This document shows positions 33,385 to 42,476 of a DNA stretch of 64,000 nucleotides, piece after piece (the stretch's first letter is position 1; each line of letters opens with the position of its first letter). The translations under genes and the position numbers were made by a program. The stretch spans positions 43,685 to 107,684 of the forward strand of contig JAFXDK010000038.1 in NCBI GenBank assembly GCA_017521805.1. Reading direction: 5' to 3'. Under the pieces are notes generated by a model that saw only the letters and a program-made list of their open reading frames with translations, ran no database searches and was not told the DNA's origin. This DNA comes from Ruminococcus sp. (GTDB taxonomy: Bacteria > Bacillota > Clostridia > Oscillospirales > Ruminococcaceae).

Positions 33385-34176
33385 ATGAGAAACAATTCCG
33401 ATAAAAAAAGAATCGTTATCAAGCTCGGTACTTCAACCCTTGCCCATAGCACAGGCAAGCTGAATATCCGACGCATGACAAATCTTGTCCGCGTTATCTC
33501 CGACCTCCACAACTCCGGTAAAGAAATAATTCTCGTATCTTCGGGCGCTGTGGGACTTGGCTCAGGCAAGCTGGGACTTTCCTCAAAGCCAAAGGAAACC
33601 AAAATGAAACAGGCTGTAGCCGCAGTAGGACAGTGTGAGCTCATGCATATCTATGACGATATGTTTGAAAAATACAGCGTTACAGTTGCGCAGATTCTGC
33701 TGACCAAGACGATTATCAACAATCCCAACCACTGCGAAAACTTCAAGAATACCGTGGAAACTCTTGTAAGTATGGGCGTTATCCCCATTGTAAACGAAAA
33801 CGACTCCATTTCAATCGATGAGCTGGAGCTTGAAATCGGCGAGAACGATTCCCTTTCGGCTCTTGTTGCATCACTTTCGGGCGCAGATTTACTGCTTATA
33901 CTTTCAGATATTGACGGTTTGTACACCTGCGATCCCCGTACAAATCCCGATGCACAGCCAATTACATACGTTGAGGAAATCACTCCGGAAATTGAAAATT
34001 CCGCAGGAGGCGCAGGCTCAAAGCTTGGCACAGGCGGTATGTCAACAAAGATAAATGCCGCTAAAATTGCCACAGAAGCAGGAATTGATATGGTAATTAT
34101 GAACGGCAAAAACCCCGAACTTTTGTACGATTTGTTTGAAAACAAGGAAATCGGCACACTATTCAAAGCAAAATAA
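33385..34176 (+). CDS. proB: Glutamate 5-kinase
   Basis: A 263-residue amino-acid kinase that phosphorylates glutamate in the first step of proline synthesis. Motifs: VIKLGTSTL (residues ~11-19), LVSSGAVGLG (~50), NENDSISI (~138) and the ATP-site loop GLYTCDPR (~176) with GTGGMSTK (~215). It lacks the C-terminal PUA domain found in E. coli and B. subtilis ProB (~367 residues), so it belongs to the short form. It lies directly ahead of proA, which uses its product. Confidence 0.96.
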   Translation: MRNNSDKKRIVIKLGTSTLAHSTGKLNIRRMTNLVRVISDLHNSGKEIILVSSGAVGLGSGKLGLSSKPKETKMKQAVAAVGQCELMHIYDDMFEKYSVTVAQILLTKTIINNPNHCENFKNTVETLVSMGVIPIVNENDSISIDELELEIGENDSLSALVASLSGADLLLILSDIDGLYTCDPRTNPDAQPITYVEEITPEIENSAGGAGSKLGTGGMSTKINAAKIATEAGIDMVIMNGKNPELLYDLFENKEIGTLFKAK

Positions 34177-34195
34177 TCAACAAGAGGTGAATAAT

Positions 34196-35443
34196 ATGAG
34201 CTACACGCTTGAACTCGGAAAAAAGGCAAAGACAGCCGAACCTGTTATCGCAGGTGCTTCCACAAATCAGAAAAATGAGGCTCTTGCGGCTATTTCAAAG
34301 GCACTTATCGCAAATACAGCCCTTATCATAGCTGAAAATGAAAAAGACCTCATCGCCGCAAAGGAAAACAATATGTCTGCTGCTATGCAGGATCGCCTTA
34401 AACTCGACGAAAACCGTATTGCAGGCATTGCAAAGGGTGTTGACGAAATCATCGCACTCAACGACCCAATCGGTCAGGTAATTGACGGCTTTAACCGTCC
34501 CAATGGTCTGCGCATCACAAAAACACGCGTTCCCATGGGCGTTATCGGTATAATTTTTGAATCCCGTCCAAATGTTACCGTAGACGCGGCGGCACTGTGC
34601 CTCAAAGCAGGAAACTGCGTTATCCTCAAAGGCGGCAAGGAAGCTATAAACTCCAATATCTGCCTTGGTAAGATTATGCGTGAGGCTCTTGAATCCTGCG
34701 GTCTCCCTGCCGATATTATTCAGGTTGTTGAAAATACATCACGTGAGACTACAAACGAGCTTATGAAGCTCAACGGATATGTTGATGTGCTTATCCCCAG
34801 AGGAAGCGCAAGACTTATTCAGGCTGTTGTGACTACCGCAACTGTGCCCGTTATTGAGACAGGCGCAGGTAACTGCCACGTATACATTGATGATTCCGCT
34901 GATATGGATATGGCGGTGGATATTACGGACAATGCTAAAACTCAGCGTCCCTCCGTGTGCAACGCTATCGAATCACTTCTTGTCCACAAAAACGTTGCGG
35001 AGATTTTCCTCCCTCTTATTGAAGAGCGTTTTAAATCCCACAGTGTAAAAATCTATGGATGTGACAAGACTATAGATATTCTTGGTGATTCTGTTGAAAA
35101 AGCAACAGAAACTGAGTATGCTACAGAATTTAACGATTTTACAATTGCTGTAAAGGTTGTAGATTCAATCGACGAAGCAATCGCCCATATCCGCAAGTAC
35201 AGCACACGCCATTCCGAGTGCATTGTTACAAAATCCCTTGAATCTGCACGCAAATTCCAGAACGAAGTTGACGCGGCAGCTGTTTATGTAAATGCCTCCA
35301 CACGTTTCACAGACGGCGGAGAATTCGGATTCGGCGCAGAAATCGGAATATCCACACAAAAGCTCCATGCAAGAGGTCCTATGGGACTTACAGAGCTTAC
35401 AACAGTTAAGTATCTTATTGACGGAAACGGTCAGATTAGATAA
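34196..35443 (+). CDS. proA: Glutamate-5-semialdehyde dehydrogenase
   Basis: A 415-residue aldehyde-dehydrogenase-fold enzyme that reduces gamma-glutamyl phosphate to glutamate-5-semialdehyde with NADPH. Motifs: GVIGIIFESRPNVTVDAA (about residue 115), KGGKEA (~145), and the catalytic Cys in RPSVCNAIE (~255). ATG at 34196 is preferred (AGAGGTGA upstream, family N-terminus); a longer frame would overlap proB. Operonic with proB, 19 bp apart. Confidence 0.96.
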   Translation: MSYTLELGKKAKTAEPVIAGASTNQKNEALAAISKALIANTALIIAENEKDLIAAKENNMSAAMQDRLKLDENRIAGIAKGVDEIIALNDPIGQVIDGFNRPNGLRITKTRVPMGVIGIIFESRPNVTVDAAALCLKAGNCVILKGGKEAINSNICLGKIMREALESCGLPADIIQVVENTSRETTNELMKLNGYVDVLIPRGSARLIQAVVTTATVPVIETGAGNCHVYIDDSADMDMAVDITDNAKTQRPSVCNAIESLLVHKNVAEIFLPLIEERFKSHSVKIYGCDKTIDILGDSVEKATETEYATEFNDFTIAVKVVDSIDEAIAHIRKYSTRHSECIVTKSLESARKFQNEVDAAAVYVNASTRFTDGGEFGFGAEIGISTQKLHARGPMGLTELTTVKYLIDGNGQIR

Positions 35444-35498
35444 ATCCACGCGGTAAATACCGCAGAACTATTTTGTTTGATTTTTTAAGGAGATATAT

Positions 35499-37061
35499 AT
35501 GGCTATCAGAAAAGATATTGACGATATGCTTAATAATCTGAAAGACGGCAAACCTCTTGAACAGCCGGCACCACCCCCTAAAAAGCCAGTCCAGCCTATT
35601 GAACCTGTTCAGGAAAAAATGGATTCCGCCGCATTGGACGCATTGCTTACCTCGCTTATCGGCGACAGAAACAGTGAAATAGCTGCCGAACCCTCCACAG
35701 AGCCTGAGATAAAGCCAAAAAAGAAGAAAATCGTCATTTCACACGAACTTCCCGATTACGAGGCAATCAGAGAAGCAGAACTGAAAAAGGACGCTGAACG
35801 CGCCGAAGCCGAAAAACAGGCAGAGAGAGACCGTCTCAAAGCTGAGCGCGAGGCTGAAATGGCACGTATCAAGGCTGAACGAGAGGCAGCAGAAAAAGCC
35901 AAACTTGCACGTATCGAAGCTGAGCGCAGAGCCGCTGAAGAGGCTGAACTTGCACGTATCGAAGCTGAGCGCAGAGCCGCTGAGGAAGCTGAACTTGCTC
36001 GCATTGAGGCTGAGCGCAGAGCCGCTGAAGAGGCTGAACTTGCGCGTATCGAAGCTGAGCGCAGAGCCGCTGAGGAAGCTGAACTGGCTCACATTGAGGC
36101 TGAACGCAGAGCCGCTGAGGAAGAAGATATTCAGTCCGTTAAATCTGAAAATATTATGGCAGGCGCAATTGCCGCTGTTGCAGACGAGCAAAATTCCGAT
36201 GAAGAATACGATATTGAAGAGGAATTTGCAGAACTGCTCAACGAAGAAAAGAAATTCACATTCTTTAAGAAAAAGCCTTTTAAAACCGATTCCGCAGAAT
36301 CAGAAATGAAAAAAGAGGGAATCACAGACGTTCTCCACAATATTCTTGATGAAAATCCCAATGAGATTATAAACCAGCGAAAAAATTTAACTGAATATAA
36401 TTCGGTTCCCAGAAAAGAATCCTTAAAAAAAGGTTTTTATGCGGTTTTTGGCGTGATTTTCTCACTTCTTGCTTGTGTGGGACTTGTTACAGTAATCGCA
36501 AAGGGAATTTCATTTTTCAACAGTTATTCATCGGGGGAATCTCGCAAGGAGGGCTTTGAGGAGGTTATTTATCCAGCTGTAATCATGGATATCGAATCTT
36601 TCAACTCCCCTGCCGAGCTCCCCTCTGAGCAGATTCTCACCGCAGCTATCTGGTCTATGATTATGACCGACGGTGTTACAGAGCAGTATGAGCTGACTTT
36701 TGACGTTGTGATGATTCCCGCCGCAGATGTAGAATCCTACGCTGTAAAGCTTTTCGGCGATAATCTCCCGGAACTTACCCATACTACTGTTGGTCCCTCT
36801 GAGTCACGTTTCTACTACAACGAGGAAACAAAGTCATACAACGTTCCCGTTGCCCCTGTTACCTACACATACACTCCTGAAATCAAGGAGGCAACTAAAA
36901 ATGGCGACGAATATACAATAAAGGTTGATTATATCGACGAACTCCCTGCATGGCTTCCCAAGACATCTTCAAAATCCGTAAAATTTATTCTGACGGAAAA
37001 TAACGGCGAGTACCAGATTAAATCCATGGAAATACTTGCCACAAGTACAAATGCAGTATAA
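35499..37061 (+). CDS. Coiled-coil, single-span membrane protein with tandem 15-residue repeats
   Basis: A 520-residue protein of unknown function. A Pro/Gln-rich N-terminus leads into a long charged coiled coil (about residues 85-215) with five near-perfect copies of a 15-residue unit (EAELARIEAERRAAE), encoded by a 45-bp DNA tandem repeat at about 35890-36120. After an acidic region comes a basic stretch and one membrane helix (about residues 310-330). The final ~190 residues form an extracytoplasmic alpha/beta-looking domain. The coiled coil is predicted to lie in the cytoplasm. It follows proA by 55 bp and has its own terminator. Confidence 0.75.
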   Translation: MAIRKDIDDMLNNLKDGKPLEQPAPPPKKPVQPIEPVQEKMDSAALDALLTSLIGDRNSEIAAEPSTEPEIKPKKKKIVISHELPDYEAIREAELKKDAERAEAEKQAERDRLKAEREAEMARIKAEREAAEKAKLARIEAERRAAEEAELARIEAERRAAEEAELARIEAERRAAEEAELARIEAERRAAEEAELAHIEAERRAAEEEDIQSVKSENIMAGAIAAVADEQNSDEEYDIEEEFAELLNEEKKFTFFKKKPFKTDSAESEMKKEGITDVLHNILDENPNEIINQRKNLTEYNSVPRKESLKKGFYAVFGVIFSLLACVGLVTVIAKGISFFNSYSSGESRKEGFEEVIYPAVIMDIESFNSPAELPSEQILTAAIWSMIMTDGVTEQYELTFDVVMIPAADVESYAVKLFGDNLPELTHTTVGPSESRFYYNEETKSYNVPVAPVTYTYTPEIKEATKNGDEYTIKVDYIDELPAWLPKTSSKSVKFILTENNGEYQIKSMEILATSTNAV

Positions 37062-37072
37062 AGTAATAAGCA

Positions 37073-37110
37073 CGGCATCCGATAGAAATTCCGGATGCCG
37101 AATTTTTTTT
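37073..37110 (+). terminator. Rho-independent terminator
   Basis: CGGCATCCG (37073-37081) and CGGATGCCG (37092-37100) with a following T run (37103-37110), 12 bases after the coiled-coil gene stop. Confidence 0.9.
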
Positions 37111-37131
37111 AGAATTTTTTTGAAAAAACCC

Positions 37132-37160
37132 TTGACAAATTTAATATTATGTGGTATAAT
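37132..37160 (+). promoter_or_regulatory. Sigma-A promoter of tRNA-Leu
   Basis: TTGACA (37132-37137), 17-base spacer, TATAAT (37155-37160), 27 bases before the mature tRNA 5' end. Confidence 0.9.
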
Positions 37161-37187
37161 ATTAAAGCAGTCAGGAAATGATGCAAT

Positions 37188-37272
37188 GCGAGTGTGCTGG
37201 AATAGGCAGACAGGCACGTTTGAGGGGCGTGTGTCGAAGGACGTATGGGTTCAAGTCCCATTACTCGCACCA
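37188..37272 (+). tRNA. tRNA-Leu (anticodon GAG)
   Basis: An 85-nt tRNA with encoded CCA. Acceptor GCGAGTG pairs with TACTCGC (one G-T), D stem CTG/CAG, anticodon stem CACGT/GCGTG with loop TTGAGGG giving anticodon GAG at 34-36, a long class II variable arm (GTC/GAC), and a T arm ATGGG-TTCAAGT-CCCAT. The class II variable arm and GAG anticodon fix leucine (codons CUC/CUU). It is a lone gene between its own promoter and terminator. Confidence 0.95.
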
Positions 37273-37273
37273 G

Positions 37274-37303
37274 GTTCTCTACCGTTTGGTAGAGAACTTT
37301 TTT
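37274..37303 (+). terminator. Terminator of tRNA-Leu
   Basis: GTTCTCTACC (37274-37283) and GGTAGAGAAC (37288-37297) with a GTTT loop, then six T residues. Confidence 0.92.
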
Positions 37304-37315
37304 ATACCATAATTT

Positions 37316-37343
37316 ATCCCCGATATATTTCGGGGATATTTTT
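37316..37343 (+). terminator. Second hairpin after tRNA-Leu
   Basis: ATCCCCG (37316-37322) and CGGGGAT (37331-37337) followed by ATTTTT. It may back up the first terminator. Confidence 0.5.
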
Positions 37344-37408
37344 GTATCTATAAAGTCCTCTCCAATTATTACCAATTCCACATTGGAACAATATGGGATT
37401 TGTAAAAA

Positions 37409-37437
37409 ACACGCCCTCCCAGTCAGGAGAGCGTGTT
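37409..37437 (-). terminator. Terminator of the GH48 gene
   Basis: Minus strand AACACGC-TCTCC pairs with GGAGG-GCGTGTT and is followed by T residues, 37 bp after the GH48 stop. Confidence 0.8.
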
Positions 37438-37473
37438 GTTTAAATCGTTACAGCATTAATATAGTAATTTTAA

Positions 37474-40056
37474 TTACTTAGCAAGTGCATCGTACTCATC
37501 AGCAGTCATTGGGAACTGTGATGCCTTTACGAGACCAGCGTCAACGCCCTTGATAGCGATAGAGTCAGCAGTTGTGATACCGCCACCGTTGTCGATAACG
37601 TCACCGTTGAGCTCACCCTGAGCTGTAAGGCCGTACTTATCAGGGTTACCAAGAGCCTGGAGAATAGCTGTAGAGTCAGCAATTGTTACCTTGCCGTCAC
37701 AGTTAGCGTCACCCCAGAGGATATCACCTGTTGCTGGAGGATCTGTCTTATCGTCCTCACCAGGATCATCTTCACCAGGACCAGGACCAGGATCAGGAGG
37801 TGTGTCACCAGGATCTGTAGTTTCCATATCAATAGGATCTGGATGAGGTGTTACATCTGGGAAGAGAAGTGCCATTGTACCATATGTCATGATAGCATCG
37901 CCCATGTGCCAGAATCTGTGGAGCTTGTACTTATAATCCTCAGTTTCACCTGTAGCATCATAAACCTTCTTACACTCCTGATACATCTTATCCTCAGCAT
38001 ACTTCTCACGGATAGAGCTGAATGTAGCACCGGGCTCAAGAACAGAACCGTCAGGCATTGTTCCGCTATAATAATCAGGAATATAAACTACCTGCTCGAA
38101 GATTCTCTTAAGTGAACCGTTGCAGTCCTCAAATGCGATACCAATATCATCACGACCGAGACCCCACTGAGCTGTCATAAGTCTGTTAGCAAGTAACAGA
38201 GCCTGCTCACCACGTGAAGAACCGCCAGTCTGTGCAGCATCTGCAGATGTGTCATTAGCAGCAGCGTAGAAGATAAGTGTATTACAGAGTGAAGATACAC
38301 AACCGATATCTCCCATACCGTAGTTTCTGATTGTACATGTAAGACCACTGTTAGCATCGGGATCATACTCACCTGTCCATGTCTCAGGCTGACCCTTCCA
38401 GTCAAGAGTTGCAGGAATAGCGTATGCGAGCTCGTTACCGTCTTCAGTTACATAGTTGAACTGTGTATTCTCAATGAACCAGTCAATCCATCTGCTAAGG
38501 AGTGCTTCGAGAGCTTCCTCAAGGCTTAAGCCGCCGAATGTCTGACCGGAAGCGAGATCGCCGTTTGAGCTCTTCTTAACATAGTAGTAAAGCTCAGCAA
38601 GACGCTGTGTTGACCATACCTGGTTACCGATCCAGTGGTTAGAACCTGGGTCAGCATATACAGGGTGCTCAACGTAAACCATGTCATAGAATGTAGACTC
38701 ATCAGCATCGTACTTCTCATACTTACCGTTCTTAGAGTTTGTACATCCACCAGCGTAAGGACCATTAGCGGACTGGAGCCAGAGATACATTTCAATCTGT
38801 CTCTTGAGTGACTCCTCATAGTCAGACTGGAAGTTCTTTGTCTTGATACCGTCTCCCATGTTCTGGTCATATGCGAGAGCATAAGCAGCAAGTGGGTTCT
38901 GATAGAACTGGTGAGAGTGTGAACAACCGATCTGCCAAGCCCACTGGTAATCACCGTAGCTTGCTGTGAGAGCGCCGCCCCATGATGTATACCAAGACAT
39001 GAGGTAGTGCTGGCTCTTAAGGCCTGCTGAAGATGAAGCCATATTCTGGCAGCCGATTTCCTTATAATACTTATCGAACATGTCGTTACGGCACTGGTCA
39101 CCCATCTTACCAGCAAGGTAAGAGAGCTCGCCGCAGTCTACGCCGAAGTTGCTTGCAAAATAAACAGCCTGAATAGCACGGTCCTCAGCGTCAGGAGCGT
39201 TAGTAAATGAATACTGTGGTGGAACCTTATCCTTACCATTGAAGATAGCCTTGATACCGTTACCGTCATCTCCCTGGCCGCTGCTCTTCATACCATATGT
39301 GAGCTCTTCAAGACATGGATGAGGAACTGTTTCGAAACAAGACTCCTGCTCACCTCTCTGGAATGTATTGATGAATGTAAACTGTCCCTTGCCTCCGCCG
39401 AAGCCATACCAGTCATCAACGTCTGCGAGCCAGTGCATGAGGTAGTAACCTTTATCACCTGCATACTGAGACTTCATGTCTGAATAAATTGGGTTCAGAG
39501 CGTCTGTACCGTTCTGTGTTGCAGGATAGAGTGAAGGATCCTTTTCCTCAGTAGCTGTATCAGCCTTAAGTTTCTCCTGCTCGAAGATTGTCTCATACTT
39601 TGTGTCAGCACCGTAAGCATTCTCAGACCAACCAGGAATGATAGCCTCAAGAGTTCTCCAACCCTTTTCCATGTGCTTTGAAGAATCGCTGATAACACCC
39701 TTCTGAGCGAGAACATCGTGCATAGCTGTAACCCAAGCCATGTAGGACATAGCCTCAGAAGTTGTCTCGTGACCGTAGTCAGGAGCCTCAACTACGAGTG
39801 TTTCAACAGCGTGGTAAGGAATACCGAAAGAATCGCCGTTTGTCTGTGAGCTCATGTAGCCGTTCTCAACACCGTTTACGATAACGTCCTCATAAAGAGA
39901 CTCGAACATTGCAGCATAAGACTCGTTAGCGCTGCCTTCTTTAGCATATGAATTAGGCTCAAATGCTGCAGATGCGAAAGCAGGAACGATAGCTGTAGCT
40001 GTCATTGCAGCGGAAAGAATACCAGCTGCAAGAGCTTTGTTTTTCTTGCTTATCAT
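37474..40056 (-). CDS. GH48 cellulosomal cellulase with C-terminal dockerin
   Basis: An 860-residue secreted exoglucanase, usually the most abundant cellulosomal enzyme; it works processively on cellulose chains from the reducing end. The signal peptide covers about residues 1-30 (cleavage near Ala-Ser-Ala-Ala). The GH48 catalytic domain spans about 35-690, with general-acid Glu97 in PDYGHETTSE and the ADVDDWYGFG segment (about 211-220) that supplies the base Asp in this family. A Pro/Gly/Asp linker (about 735-775) leads to a dockerin from residue ~777 beginning WGDANCDGKVTIADSTAILQ. RBS GAGGGG precedes the start. Genomes usually carry one GH48. Monocistronic. Confidence 0.97.
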   Translation of the reverse strand: MISKKNKALAAGILSAAMTATAIVPAFASAAFEPNSYAKEGSANESYAAMFESLYEDVIVNGVENGYMSSQTNGDSFGIPYHAVETLVVEAPDYGHETTSEAMSYMAWVTAMHDVLAQKGVISDSSKHMEKGWRTLEAIIPGWSENAYGADTKYETIFEQEKLKADTATEEKDPSLYPATQNGTDALNPIYSDMKSQYAGDKGYYLMHWLADVDDWYGFGGGKGQFTFINTFQRGEQESCFETVPHPCLEELTYGMKSSGQGDDGNGIKAIFNGKDKVPPQYSFTNAPDAEDRAIQAVYFASNFGVDCGELSYLAGKMGDQCRNDMFDKYYKEIGCQNMASSSAGLKSQHYLMSWYTSWGGALTASYGDYQWAWQIGCSHSHQFYQNPLAAYALAYDQNMGDGIKTKNFQSDYEESLKRQIEMYLWLQSANGPYAGGCTNSKNGKYEKYDADESTFYDMVYVEHPVYADPGSNHWIGNQVWSTQRLAELYYYVKKSSNGDLASGQTFGGLSLEEALEALLSRWIDWFIENTQFNYVTEDGNELAYAIPATLDWKGQPETWTGEYDPDANSGLTCTIRNYGMGDIGCVSSLCNTLIFYAAANDTSADAAQTGGSSRGEQALLLANRLMTAQWGLGRDDIGIAFEDCNGSLKRIFEQVVYIPDYYSGTMPDGSVLEPGATFSSIREKYAEDKMYQECKKVYDATGETEDYKYKLHRFWHMGDAIMTYGTMALLFPDVTPHPDPIDMETTDPGDTPPDPGPGPGEDDPGEDDKTDPPATGDILWGDANCDGKVTIADSTAILQALGNPDKYGLTAQGELNGDVIDNGGGITTADSIAIKGVDAGLVKASQFPMTADEYDALAK

Positions 40057-40198
40057 TGTTTTTTAACCCCTCTCAATAGATTTTTTGGTTATAAAAATGG
40101 TTTTGTTCCGCTGATACAACGGAACGCGTATACGAAAATACTTCGTACACTGTGCAGCATGCAGGATGCGGCACAATTCGCAAACTATTTTCATTATT

Positions 40199-40227
40199 AT
40201 TATAAAGCATATTTTTCTTAAAGTCAA
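40199..40227 (-). promoter_or_regulatory. Sigma-A promoter of the GH48 gene
   Basis: Minus strand TTGACT (40227-40222), 17-base spacer, TATAAT (40204-40199). It leaves a ~135-base untranslated leader that contains the hairpin GTTCCG...CGGAAC and an ACGAA/TTCGT stem. The rest of 40228-40550 is AT-rich with nothing else recognised. Confidence 0.7.
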
Positions 40228-40555
40228 CAGCTTGGCGGATTTTAACCAATCCGTTGACAATTTTTTGTTGCAATGCACAATTCGCAAAGTCATTTTTGTG
40301 TAATTTGACCACTCCAAAAATTTTACAAAAATAATGTTTGTTGCTAAGATATGAACAAATTCTGATATTTTACTTTTAACACAAGATTCAGCATCCTTAC
40401 AGGAAGTTTTCACTGTATACTCACCAATATTATATATAATTTTTACATATTCTTAAATAGTTCTTTTTGTGCATTTTTTTGAATTTAACATTTTATACAC
40501 AATTTATTCATTTCACGTACACATAAATTTGAGATAATACTATAGATAATGAGAT

Positions 40556-40595
40556 AGTGTATTCTGTACCCCCTCCCTCAATAGTACGGTACACT
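40556..40595 (+). promoter_or_regulatory. Nested inverted repeat upstream of the ABC operon (possible operator)
   Basis: AGTGTA (40556-40561) and TACACT (40590-40595) form an outer inverted repeat, and TGTACC (40565-40570) with GGTACA (40588-40593) an inner one. Similar AGTGTA/TACACT half-sites are known for YtrA-type GntR regulators of ABC exporters, but no regulator gene is adjacent here. Confidence 0.35.
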
Positions 40596-40692
40596 GATTT
40601 CTACATTATTATTATTGTGTATATATACTTCCCTCAGTTTATACATACAAAAGCCGCTTATGCGGAAAAAACTAATTATAAGGAGGAATATC

Positions 40693-41739
40693 ATGATCAC
40701 TATTGAAAATCTGACTAAGTATTACGGCAATAACCGTGCCGTAAACAACATTAGCTTTACAATAAACGATAATGAAATTCTTGGCTTCCTCGGACCAAAC
40801 GGCGCAGGAAAGTCAACAACCATGAACATGATAGCAGGCTTTCTGCCTATGACAGCAGGTAAAGTCACTATCTGCGGAAACGATATTACCAAAGAGCCCG
40901 TAAAGGCTAAGAAAAATCTGGGATATCTCCCCGAAATCCCCCCTGTTTACCCTGATATGCGCGTCAGAGAATACCTCTCATTCTGCGCAGGTCTGAAACG
41001 TATTCCCATGACAAAAAAATCTGAGGAAATCAAGCGTGTAATGAATCTGCTGAAAATCACTGACGTAAAGGACAAGCTTATCAAGAATCTCTCGAAGGGA
41101 TATAAACAGCGTGTAGGCTTTGCTCAGGCACTTTTAGGCAACCCGAAATTCCTTATCCTTGATGAGCCCACAGTTGGTCTTGACCCCAAACAAGTTACAG
41201 AAGTAAGAAGCATTATCAAGGACCTGAAAAAAGAACATTCCGTAATTTTCAGTTCTCATATTCTTTCGGAAGTTTCCGCGGTGTGCGACAGAGTTGTTAT
41301 CATCAACAAAGGCGATATCAAGGCAATTGACACCATTGAAAACCTTGAAAAGCAGACAGGCGGAAGCCTTATTCTCCATATAAGAGTTAAAGGCAGCAGA
41401 ACTGTTGCTTCAAATATCATAGAAATGACCGACGGCGTTAAGGAAATCACCAAAATCAACGTTGAGGGCGACGATGTCTATGAATTTACTGTTCAGCTTG
41501 ATGGTGACGGCGAAGCTATCAAAAACAAAATCATGCTCGAACTTATGAACAACGGTATTCAGATTTCCGAAATCTTTACGGAAAAACCTGACCTCGAATC
41601 CGTATTTGTCAAGCTTATCAACAGCAAGTCCTCCAAATCAGGAATTGAGGAGCTGTTCGACGAAATAAAGGCTGAAAATCCCGAAACACCCGACGATGAA
41701 GCCGATTCCGACAACGCTGAAAAGGAGGATAATGAGTAA
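40693..41739 (+). CDS. ABC exporter ATP-binding protein (GldA-like)
   Basis: A 348-residue ATPase subunit with Walker A GPNGAGKST (about residue 37), the signature LSKGYKQRVG (about 131), Walker B FLILDEPT (about 151) and the switch His. A C-terminal ~100-residue extension is typical of GldA/NatA-type exporters, here ending in an acidic tail. ATG 40693 is chosen because AGGAGG (40681-40686) is 6 bases upstream; a longer frame exists to 40615. First gene of a tightly overlapping four-gene operon with a permease, a GldG-like protein and a DUF4340 protein. Confidence 0.93.
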   Translation: MITIENLTKYYGNNRAVNNISFTINDNEILGFLGPNGAGKSTTMNMIAGFLPMTAGKVTICGNDITKEPVKAKKNLGYLPEIPPVYPDMRVREYLSFCAGLKRIPMTKKSEEIKRVMNLLKITDVKDKLIKNLSKGYKQRVGFAQALLGNPKFLILDEPTVGLDPKQVTEVRSIIKDLKKEHSVIFSSHILSEVSAVCDRVVIINKGDIKAIDTIENLEKQTGGSLILHIRVKGSRTVASNIIEMTDGVKEITKINVEGDDVYEFTVQLDGDGEAIKNKIMLELMNNGIQISEIFTEKPDLESVFVKLINSKSSKSGIEELFDEIKAENPETPDDEADSDNAEKEDNE

Positions 41740-42470
41740 TGTTTTCTATTTATAAAAAAGAGCTCCAAAGCTTTTTCTTCACTCCATTTGCCTATGTTGT
41801 ATCTGCTCTTTTCCTGTTTATGTTCACCTTTGTTTTCAATGGAGGTCTTGGAAATCTGGATCAGGCAACTTATTTCTTCTCATTCCCAAACGTTTTCTAT
41901 AACGTTATTATCATGTTCATTTTCCTTATCCCCATTCTCACCATGAGAACCTTTGCAGATGAGAGAAAATTTGGCACAGAAGTCCTGCTCATGACCTCGC
42001 CGATTAATGTTGTACAGATCATAATTGGCAAGTATCTCGCAAATATAACCGTATTCATCTTCATGCTTGCAGGCTCACTTTTCTTCCCGATATATGCATC
42101 AATCAAAGGTGATGTCGTTGAGAGCCAGCTTATCTGTGCTTATCTCGGTTTTTTCCTCTGGGGTGCTATGTATATCGCAATCGGACAGCTTGTTTCCTCA
42201 TTTACGGAAAACTCAATTATAGCCGCTATACTCGGAGAAATTGTAATGTTTGTATTCCTCTTTGTCGATGACTTTGCCATGACTGAATTCATCGCACAGT
42301 ATCCCGGATTACAGGCTGCTCTCTACGCTTTTGCGGCACAGCCCAGATTCGCTTACTTCTCTCAGGGCTTTATCAGACTTTCAGATATTGTATTCTTCGT
42401 ATCCGCTATTATTGTATGTCTCGTATGGAATTATATTTCCATTGAACAGAGACGCTGGAAAAGGGGGTAA
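41739..42470 (+). CDS. ABC exporter permease (GldF-like)
   Basis: A 243-residue protein with six membrane helices of the ABC-2 type (GldF-like). The start overlaps the ATPase stop by one base (TAATG). The conserved segment MRTFADERKFGTEVLLM lies at about residue 68. It should form the membrane channel for the ATPase encoded just upstream. The substrate is unknown; homologous GldFGA sets act in gliding in Bacteroidetes, but in Firmicutes the role is open. Confidence 0.9.
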   Translation: MFSIYKKELQSFFFTPFAYVVSALFLFMFTFVFNGGLGNLDQATYFFSFPNVFYNVIIMFIFLIPILTMRTFADERKFGTEVLLMTSPINVVQIIIGKYLANITVFIFMLAGSLFFPIYASIKGDVVESQLICAYLGFFLWGAMYIAIGQLVSSFTENSIIAAILGEIVMFVFLFVDDFAMTEFIAQYPGLQAALYAFAAQPRFAYFSQGFIRLSDIVFFVSAIIVCLVWNYISIEQRRWKRG

Positions 42471-42476
42471 GCAGCC

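Noticed and set aside
37036-37353. Open frame spanning the tRNA-Leu gene
   Set aside because: It crosses a terminator, a consensus promoter and a complete tRNA; no family similarity.
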